A stretch of DNA of 54,938 bases from Elusimicrobiota bacterium (GTDB lineage: Bacteria; Elusimicrobiota; Elusimicrobia; JACQPE01): contig JACPAN010000013.1 in assembly GCA_016180815.1 (NCBI GenBank), forward strand, positions 1-54,938, given 5' to 3'. This document shows positions 49,480 to 54,938 of this stretch, piece after piece. Position 1 is the stretch's first letter. Each line of letters begins with the position of its first letter. A program made the translations under genes and the position numbers. The notes beneath the pieces were generated by a model. The model ran no database searches. It was not told the DNA's origin and saw only the letters and a program-made list of their open reading frames with translations.

Positions 49480-50095
49480 ATACTCATTGCTGGCCTTTAG
49501 CTCGGTTTTCGCGATTATTAATCCTATCGCTGCCATCCCCGCTTTTTTGGCATTGACCATCGGTGATTCCTCGGCTTCGCGCAAAAAAATCGCCAAAATC
49601 GCCTGCGCCACCTGCATGGGAGTTTTATTGGCTTTCGCTTTTCTCGGCCGTTTTATTTTTGAAATTTTCGGCATTTCCATGCCCGCCTTCCAAATCGCGG
49701 GCGGCATCGTGCTTTTGTTGATGTCCATGGACATGCTCCGGGGCAAACGTTCGGCCGTCAAGGAAACCGAAGAGGAAATGAAGGTTGCCGCGGAGAAAGC
49801 CCAGGTTGCCGTGACGCCGTTGGCTATTCCGATGCTTTCGGGGCCGGGGGCCATTTCAACGGTCACCGTTCTTTCGACGCAGGCCGATAGCTTTGGCCAC
49901 CAGCTTCTTTTGTTCGGCTCCATCATTGTTGCCAGCGCCGCAAGTTACGGAGCTTTGCGCCTGGGCATTACCGGAGCCAAATGGCTTAACCCCATCGCCA
50001 TGAACATCGTCACGCGCTTGATGGGTCTTTTGCTGGCGGCCATCGGAGTTCAATTTATCGGTCAGGCCCTGCCGCATCTGATCATTTTCAAATAA
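49472..50095 (+). CDS. MarC family (UPF0056) integral membrane protein
   Basis: 207 residues with six predicted membrane helices. SSVFAIINPIAAIPAFLALT at the start and VTPLAIPMLSGPGAIST in the middle are the two family hallmarks, with Asn-Pro and Gly-Pro-Gly in re-entrant-looking positions. A Lys/Glu-rich loop (KETEEEMKVAAEKA) lies between helices 3 and 4. The family's function is not settled. The start overlaps ribD and the stop is six bases before ribE, so it is co-transcribed with riboflavin genes. It is not a known riboflavin transporter, but the position makes a flavin-related role worth considering. Confidence 0.92.
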   Translation: MLEYSLLAFSSVFAIINPIAAIPAFLALTIGDSSASRKKIAKIACATCMGVLLAFAFLGRFIFEIFGISMPAFQIAGGIVLLLMSMDMLRGKRSAVKETEEEMKVAAEKAQVAVTPLAIPMLSGPGAISTVTVLSTQADSFGHQLLLFGSIIVASAASYGALRLGITGAKWLNPIAMNIVTRLMGLLLAAIGVQFIGQALPHLIIFK

Positions 50096-50101
50096 CGGCT
50101 G

Positions 50102-50686
50102 ATGTTCCAAGGGATTATCAAACAATTGGGCCTCCTGGAGAAACGTTCCAGACGGTCTTTAGTGATCAGCCCTGAAAAACCTTGGGCTTTTGCAAAAGGC
50201 GAAAGCGTGGCCATCGACGGAGTTTGCCTGACTGTGGCGGGTTTCACCAAAAAGGTTTGTTTTTTTGATCTCGGGGAGGAAACGGTCAAAAAAACCACTT
50301 TAGGCCGGCTCAAATCAGGAGACTGGGTCAATATAGAGCGGCCGTTGCGCATGGGCGAACCCATCAGCGGGCATATTGTCTTGGGTCATGTGGATGCCGT
50401 CGGCCGGATTCAACGTTCTCAAAAACGAAATAATTCCGTGTTAATCACGTTGGATATCCCAGCCAAAGATTGCCTCGTGGCTGCCAAGGGATGCCTGGCT
50501 GTGGACGGCATCAGCTTAACCGTCAACCATGTGCATCGCTCCAATGGCCGGCTATCGATTGATTTTTGCTTAATTCCGGAAACCGCACACCGAACCATGC
50601 TGGCTCATAAAAAATCAGGTGATCTGGTCAATGTTGAAAGCGATTATCTATTCCGTTTGCTGAAACTGTCAAATGTCAAGACATGA
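50102..50686 (+). CDS. ribE: Riboflavin synthase, alpha subunit
   Basis: 194 residues, the usual size. It catalyses dismutation of two 6,7-dimethyl-8-ribityllumazine to riboflavin. Two lumazine-binding repeats: the first starts MFQGIIKQLG and has SVAIDGVCLTV and GHIVLGHVDAVG; the second has GCLAVDGISLTVN and ends NVESDYLFR. MFQGII replaces the more common MFTGIV. Starts six bases after marC. Also called ribC in some species. Confidence 0.95.
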   Translation: MFQGIIKQLGLLEKRSRRSLVISPEKPWAFAKGESVAIDGVCLTVAGFTKKVCFFDLGEETVKKTTLGRLKSGDWVNIERPLRMGEPISGHIVLGHVDAVGRIQRSQKRNNSVLITLDIPAKDCLVAAKGCLAVDGISLTVNHVHRSNGRLSIDFCLIPETAHRTMLAHKKSGDLVNVESDYLFRLLKLSNVKT

Positions 50687-50691
50687 CCCCG

Positions 50692-50700
50692 TGCTATAAT
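50692..50700 (+). promoter_or_regulatory. Extended -10 promoter for ribBA
   Basis: tgctataat combines the TGn extension with a perfect -10 box, 29 bases before the ribBA ATG. No strong -35 is present, which is normal for extended -10 promoters. This suggests that ribBA-ribH has its own transcript as well as read-through from ribE. Confidence 0.65.
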
Positions 50701-50716
50701 TGGTGATCCCTAATTC

Positions 50717-50722
50717 AGGAGG
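50717..50722 (+). promoter_or_regulatory. Shine-Dalgarno site deciding the ribBA start
   Basis: aggagg lies seven bases before ATG 50730. It rejects the TTG at 50700, which would add ten residues that precede the family's normal start and overlap the promoter. Confidence 0.85.
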
Positions 50723-50729
50723 ATTCTTA

Positions 50730-51980
50730 ATGGACGAAATCCAGAATAAAACCAAGTTTGCAACAATTGATGAGGCCATTGCGGATATGCGCGCCGGAAA
50801 AATGGTCATTGTCGTGGATGATCCGGACAGAGAAAATGAAGGCGATCTGGTCATGGCTGCCGAATCCGTGACGCCTGAAGCCGTCAATTTCATGATCACC
50901 CATGCGCGCGGACTCCTTTGCGTGCCCATCGTTGGAGAACAACTGGATAAGCTTAAAATCGGAGCCATGGTTCCTTCCTTGGGCGACGGTAAAGATACGG
51001 CTTTCACGGTCAGCATCGATGGACTCAAAAACGTGGATACGGGCATTTCCGCGCCGGACCGGACCAATACAATTTTGGGAATGATTAAACCCGACGCCAA
51101 ACCTGAAGATTTTCGCCGGCCCGGCCATATATTTCCTTTGCGGTATCGCGAGGGAGGCGTTTTAGTGCGCGCAGGGCACACTGAAGCCAGCGTTGATTTG
51201 TCTCGGCTTGCGGGCATGTATCCGGCGGGTGTTATTTGCGAAGTGATCAATGAAGACGGGACCATGGCTCGCCTGCCCGATCTTCTGCAGTTTTCCAAAA
51301 AGCACTGTCTTAAAATCATCACCATCGCCAGCCTCATCGAATACCGGCGTCAGAAAGAAAAACTTGTGGAACCTATCGCCCAAGCCAGTTTGCCGACGCG
51401 CCACGGCGAGTTCAGACTGCATCTCTACCGCGACTTGATTTCCGGCAGCGAACATCTGGCCTTGACGATGGGCCGGTTGGACAACCAGCAAAACGTGCTG
51501 GTGCGCGTGCACTCTTCCTGCATGACCGGGGACACGCTGGGATCCCTGCGCTGCGATTGCGGAGCGCAGATGGACAGAGCCATGGAAACCATCGCCCAGG
51601 AAGGGCAAGGCGTTTTCCTGTATCTTAACCAGGAAGGCCGCGGCATCGGCTTGACCAATAAAATCAAAGCCTATTCTCTGCAGGACAAAGGCTTGGATAC
51701 GGTGGAAGCGAACAAGGCCTTGGGCTTTAAAGATGATTTAAGGGAATACGGCATCGGTGCCCAAATCCTCAAGGACTTGGGATTGACCTCGCTGCGCATC
51801 ATGACGAACAACCCTAGAAAAATCATCGGCATCGAGGGACATGGGCTGAAAGTCTCGGCGCGCGTGCCGCTTCAGGCCCGGCCCTCCGGCAACTCGGATT
51901 ACCTGCGCGGCTACCTTAAGGTTAAAAAAGAAAAGATGGGGCATATCATCGACATGGACGAGCCTGTTCCAACGGCCTAA
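50730..51980 (+). CDS. ribBA: Bifunctional DHBP synthase/GTP cyclohydrolase II RibBA
   Basis: 416 residues, the standard fusion length. The N-terminal half makes 3,4-dihydroxy-2-butanone 4-phosphate from ribulose 5-phosphate: DDPDRENEGDLVMAAE, AGHTEASVDLSRLAG and CEVINEDG carry the metal and substrate residues. The C-terminal half opens GTP to start riboflavin synthesis: SSCMTGDTLGSLRCDCGAQ holds the three zinc Cys, followed by NQEGRGIGL, DTVEANKALG and IMTNNPRKI. Expressed from its own promoter and followed seven bases later by ribH. Confidence 0.96.
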   Translation: MDEIQNKTKFATIDEAIADMRAGKMVIVVDDPDRENEGDLVMAAESVTPEAVNFMITHARGLLCVPIVGEQLDKLKIGAMVPSLGDGKDTAFTVSIDGLKNVDTGISAPDRTNTILGMIKPDAKPEDFRRPGHIFPLRYREGGVLVRAGHTEASVDLSRLAGMYPAGVICEVINEDGTMARLPDLLQFSKKHCLKIITIASLIEYRRQKEKLVEPIAQASLPTRHGEFRLHLYRDLISGSEHLALTMGRLDNQQNVLVRVHSSCMTGDTLGSLRCDCGAQMDRAMETIAQEGQGVFLYLNQEGRGIGLTNKIKAYSLQDKGLDTVEANKALGFKDDLREYGIGAQILKDLGLTSLRIMTNNPRKIIGIEGHGLKVSARVPLQARPSGNSDYLRGYLKVKKEKMGHIIDMDEPVPTA

Positions 51981-51987
51981 GATTCAA

Positions 51988-52479
51988 TTGAGAATAGGAT
52001 TGGTCGTTTCTCAATTCAACACGGAAATCACCGGGCGCCTGCTTGATTCGGCGTTGACCGTTTTAGCGGCCGATGAGCGGATCAAAATCGGACCCATTGT
52101 CCGCGTCCCCGGATCTTTTGAAATTCCGTTTGCGGCCAAAATGATGGCTAGAGGGGAACCCTCCGTTGACGCCGTCATTTGCCTGGGCGTCATCCTTCAG
52201 GGAGGAACGGATCAAAACACGCATCTTGCCCGCGCTTGCGCGATCGGGCTGCAATGGGCCCAATTGGAGACCGGCGTCCCCATGACCTTCGGCCTGATCT
52301 CAGCCCCCAGCGTTGAAGTCGCCATGGACAGAACAAGAGGGGAATTGGACCGTGGCCGTGAAGCAGCCTTGGCTGCGATTGAAATGGCCGAACTCAAACT
52401 TAAACGCCGGATGAAAACAGATTACAAGGATTTGACCGCTGAAGTCGCCCGCTCAGAGGCTTTCTTCTCGCCTTCTTAA
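51988..52479 (+). CDS. ribH: 6,7-dimethyl-8-ribityllumazine synthase (RibH)
   Basis: 163 residues; condenses the RibD-pathway pyrimidine with the RibB product. MRIGLVVSQFNTEITGRLL matches the conserved N-terminal strand (FN site), RVPGSFEIPFAAK the substrate loop, and EAALAAIEMAELK the C-terminal helix. The start is TTG, seven bases after ribBA, with a weak ribosome site; the usual ten or so leading residues are missing, so coupling to ribBA translation is likely. The motif that normally reads Gly-Glu-Thr-x-His is GGTDQNTHL here, so the catalytic His position holds Gln, with a His three residues later. Confidence 0.9.
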   Translation: MRIGLVVSQFNTEITGRLLDSALTVLAADERIKIGPIVRVPGSFEIPFAAKMMARGEPSVDAVICLGVILQGGTDQNTHLARACAIGLQWAQLETGVPMTFGLISAPSVEVAMDRTRGELDRGREAALAAIEMAELKLKRRMKTDYKDLTAEVARSEAFFSPS

Positions 52480-52485
52480 GAAACT

Positions 52486-52503
52486 CCGCCTTCTGCGGCT
52501 TTT
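52486..52503 (+). terminator. Weak possible terminator after ribH
   Basis: ccgc, cttct, gcgg then cttttc. The stem has only four pairs, so termination would be partial. The nusB promoter region follows directly. Confidence 0.3.
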
Positions 52504-52532
52504 CAACGCTGCATTGACTCTTGCGTCTACTG

Positions 52533-52538
52533 TATACT
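52533..52538 (+). promoter_or_regulatory. -10 box for a near-leaderless nusB transcript
   Basis: tatact ends seven bases before the nusB ATG, with no ribosome site between. ttgact at 52514 is only 13 bases upstream of the box, so the -35 is uncertain. The arrangement repeats that at ribD. Confidence 0.45.
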
Positions 52539-52545
52539 GATTCTT

Positions 52546-53007
52546 ATGGGTTCGCGCAGGGAAGGACGAGAAATTTGCCTTCAGTCGCTTTACCTCTGGG
52601 ATAATTGCAGCATTACGCCTGAGGAAGCCTGGATCACGGCCATCTCCGCGCCCATCACCAACGGCGATGAAACGCAAGAAAAAGCCAAGCCCAAACGCCG
52701 CCCCATGCCTGACGCCGAGACCGTCGAATTCGCCAAAACGCTTTGGGAGGGCATCCTCGGCAACCGCGAAAAAATCGACGGCATCATTCAGAATTATTGT
52801 CATAACTGGAAGCTTGATCGCATGTCCGCGGTGGATCGAAATATCTTGAGGATCGGCGCTTTTGAAATCATCGGCATGCCGCAGATCCCCATCAACGTCA
52901 CCATCAACGAAGCCGTGGAAATTGCCAAGTCTTATTCAACGGACGAATCCGGCCGTTTCGTCAACGGCATCCTGGATAAAATCAAACAAGAACGAAAGCC
53001 GGCTTAA
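52546..53007 (+). CDS. nusB: Transcription antitermination factor NusB
   Basis: 153 residues. NusB binds boxA RNA with NusE (ribosomal protein S10) in rRNA antitermination. GSRREGREICLQSLYLWD is the family's N-terminal helix (RRxAReaAlQaLY). LDRMSAVDRNILRIGAFEI, INVTINEAVEIAKSYST and GRFVNGILDKI are the conserved C-terminal motifs. An insert of about 15 residues rich in Lys and Pro (residues 43-57) is variable in the family. The ribH-nusB neighbourhood is common in bacteria. Confidence 0.95.
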   Translation: MGSRREGREICLQSLYLWDNCSITPEEAWITAISAPITNGDETQEKAKPKRRPMPDAETVEFAKTLWEGILGNREKIDGIIQNYCHNWKLDRMSAVDRNILRIGAFEIIGMPQIPINVTINEAVEIAKSYSTDESGRFVNGILDKIKQERKPA

Positions 53008-53020
53008 TTTGACGTCAGCC

Positions 53021-54938
53021 ATGAGCGCATTAAGCGAAGAACAAGCCGCAGGGAAAATCCAAAAACTCCGCGAAGAAATCAGGCGTCACGACCGGCTTTA
53101 TTACGTCTTCTCCGATCCGGAAATCTCCGACCGGGAATATGACCGGTTCATGAAAGAATTAAGCGCGCTCGAAGAAAAATTCCCGGATTTAAAAACTCCG
53201 GATTCACCCACCCAACGCGTAGGAGGCGTGCCGGCCAGCGATTTTTCCGCGGTGCGCCATCAAATCCCCATGTTGTCTCTGGACAACTGCTACTCGCTTG
53301 AGGAACTTGATGACTGGTTTGCCAGAAACGCCAAACTCTTGGGCGGCCGCCGGCCGACATTTGTCCTTGAGGCAAAAATCGACGGGGTCAGCGCTTCTTT
53401 GACGTACCAAAACGGACGCCTCATTCAGGGCGCAACGCGCGGTGACGGGGAGACCGGAGAAGACGTCACCGCCAATTTAAGGACGATCCGCAACATACCG
53501 CTTTCGTTGGCCAAGGGAAAAACGCCGTCCCTGCTTGAAGTCCGCGGCGAGGTCGTGATGAACGCCCATGACTTCAAAAAAATGAACGAATCTCAAAAAA
53601 AATCAGGGGCCATGATTTTCGCCAATCCCAGGAATGCGACCAGCGGTTCCCTGCGGCAAAAGGACCCGAAAATTACGGCTTCCCGCCCCTTGCGTTTTTA
53701 TTGCCATTCCCAAGGCTTCGCCGACGGCGCGCGCCATAAAACCCATTTTGAATTCCTTGAGGCGATGGAAGCCCTGGGATTTCCGGTGGTTCCTTGGCGG
53801 CGGCTTTGCGCGGATGAGAACGCCGTTAAGAAAACGATCGTTAAGGCTAAAGAAGAACTCGCCAAACTGCCCTTTCAAACGGACGGGTTGGTGGTCAAAG
53901 TCAATGAGGCGGACATCCAAAGCCTCCTAGGCGCGACGGCGAAAAGCCCGCGCTGGGCCGTGGCTTATAAATTCGAATCGCATCAAGCCACGACCAAATT
54001 CAACAAGGTCATTTACTCCGTCGGCAGAACAGGTGTGATCACGCCCGTGGCTGATCTGGAGCCCGTGGCCATCGGCGGCGTTACCGTCAAACATGCGTCG
54101 CTGCATAATTTCGACGAAATCAAACGCCTTCGAGTAAAAATCGGCGATACGGTTTTAGTGGAGCGCGCGGGCGATGTGATCCCCAAAGTGGTCAAAGTCG
54201 CCAAGGAAGCGCCCCGCGGCGTTATGATCGACATTCCGAAAAAATGCCCTTCTTGCGGCGGCCGGGTCGCTAAAGACAAAGAAGAGGAAGTCGCTTACCG
54301 CTGCGCCAATTCCATCGATTGTCCGGCGCAACTGATGGGCATTATTCTTCATTGGTCATCGCGCAATGCCATGGAGATCGACGGTTTGGGCGAGTCCGCC
54401 GTGGAGCAAATGCTGGCTAAAAAGCTCGTGCGCAACGCAGCCGATCTCTACGAGCTAAAAAAAGAGAATCTGCTGGGGTTGGAGCTTTTTGCGGACAAAA
54501 AAACCGACAATTTGCTCGCTCAAATCGTCAAAAGCAAGACCAAGCCGCTTTCGCGCGTTCTTTATGCCTTGGGTATCCGCCACGTCGGAGAAAAAATGGC
54601 CCGAGTTCTAGCCCAACGCTTCGGGAGCATGGAGGCCTTGCGCGCAGCCTCTCAGGAAGATTTGGAGTCTGTGCCTGAAGTCGGACCCATTGTGGCGGAG
54701 TCCATCAAAAACTATTTCGAGGATGCCCGCGCTGGAGAATTAATCCGCCGCCTCCAGCGTCTAGGGCTTAATCTGGAAGAGCCTAAAGAAGAACGCCGCC
54801 GGGGGCCGTTTTCCGGAAAACTCGTGGTTTTTACCGGAACCCTTTCAACATACCCCAGGCACGAAGCTGAGGCCTTGGTTCGACGGTTAGGCGGCGAAAC
54901 CGCATCCGCCATAACTAAAAAAGTTAATCTTGTGGTCG
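53021..54938 (+). CDS. ligA: NAD-dependent DNA ligase LigA, 3' partial
   Basis: Seals nicks using NAD+. It starts 13 bases after nusB and runs off the right edge after about 639 codons; the family is near 670. SDREYDRFMKEL is the Ia NAD-binding domain. EAKIDG holds the AMP-accepting Lys (residue about 119), followed by ATRGDGETGEDVT, LRQKDP and QTDGLVVKV of the nucleotidyltransferase domain. An OB fold follows, then a four-Cys zinc finger (CPSCGGR, CANSIDCPAQL), helix-hairpin-helix repeats and the beginning of a BRCT domain (LVVFTGTLS). Only about 30 residues are missing. Confidence 0.96.
   Translation, partial: MSALSEEQAAGKIQKLREEIRRHDRLYYVFSDPEISDREYDRFMKELSALEEKFPDLKTPDSPTQRVGGVPASDFSAVRHQIPMLSLDNCYSLEELDDWFARNAKLLGGRRPTFVLEAKIDGVSASLTYQNGRLIQGATRGDGETGEDVTANLRTIRNIPLSLAKGKTPSLLEVRGEVVMNAHDFKKMNESQKKSGAMIFANPRNATSGSLRQKDPKITASRPLRFYCHSQGFADGARHKTHFEFLEAMEALGFPVVPWRRLCADENAVKKTIVKAKEELAKLPFQTDGLVVKVNEADIQSLLGATAKSPRWAVAYKFESHQATTKFNKVIYSVGRTGVITPVADLEPVAIGGVTVKHASLHNFDEIKRLRVKIGDTVLVERAGDVIPKVVKVAKEAPRGVMIDIPKKCPSCGGRVAKDKEEEVAYRCANSIDCPAQLMGIILHWSSRNAMEIDGLGESAVEQMLAKKLVRNAADLYELKKENLLGLELFADKKTDNLLAQIVKSKTKPLSRVLYALGIRHVGEKMARVLAQRFGSMEALRAASQEDLESVPEVGPIVAESIKNYFEDARAGELIRRLQRLGLNLEEPKEERRRGPFSGKLVVFTGTLSTYPRHEAEALVRRLGGETASAITKKVNLVV

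Noticed and set aside
1-54938. tRNA or rRNA genes
   Set aside because: No cloverleaf with conserved tRNA bases and no rRNA core sequence were noticed on reading through; a dedicated scan was not possible here.

Overview
ORGANISM. The window looks like a chromosome segment of an uncultured candidate-phylum bacterium with an outer membrane. Three things suggest this: one open reading frame of more than 41 kb, short palindromic repeats of the kinds scattered through many such genomes, and ordinary bacterial housekeeping genes that end at normal stop codons. Giant genes of this size are known from Omnitrophota, so Omnitrophota or a relative such as Elusimicrobiota is my best guess. This is inference; no rRNA or other decisive marker is present. 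LAYOUT. (1) Positions 3-41285, plus strand: one uninterrupted frame of about 13,760 codons, already open at the left edge, so the true start lies outside. It encodes a mosaic protein of about 1.5 MDa. Recognisable units, in order, include: an I9-propeptide-like fold, HEAT repeats, a possible EndoU-like domain, a class I methyltransferase, a GGDEF domain, a CPBP membrane protease, an alpha/beta hydrolase, an M48 protease, a complete sigma-70-family sigma factor, three copies of an unnamed HExxH domain, a kinase-fold domain, a tRNase-toxin-like PD-(D/E)xK domain, a second CPBP protease, a complete CDF metal transporter, WD40-type propellers, a HELIH zincin, a PAP2/sphingomyelin-synthase-like domain, two tandem MGDG-synthase/MurG-like glycosyltransferases and a C39-like cysteine protease. 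The units are joined by low-complexity linkers and by recurring transmembrane cassettes. (2) 41419-42957: a secreted Pro/Arg- and His-rich protein, followed by a strong terminator. (3) 43068-46616: smc. (4) 46693-47949: a TlpA-CcdA fusion. (5) 47950-48342: gene-free, holding a MITE-like element and a second structured element. (6) 48343-52479: riboflavin genes ribD-marC-ribE and ribBA-ribH. (7) 52546-54938: nusB and ligA, the latter cut by the right edge. HOW IT WORKS TOGETHER. The housekeeping half is conventional: flavin synthesis, chromosome organisation, thiol redox and replication/transcription factors. The giant gene is the unusual system. It places a sigma factor, a diguanylate-cyclase-type domain, a metal transporter, lipid-headgroup and glycolipid enzymes, toxin-like nuclease folds and at least five kinds of protease-like domain on one membrane-threaded chain. 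Either it is one enormous envelope machine or it is a polyprotein cut into units by its own proteases; the sequence alone cannot decide. Repeats of two families lie between genes, and fragments of both have also been captured in frame inside the giant gene.
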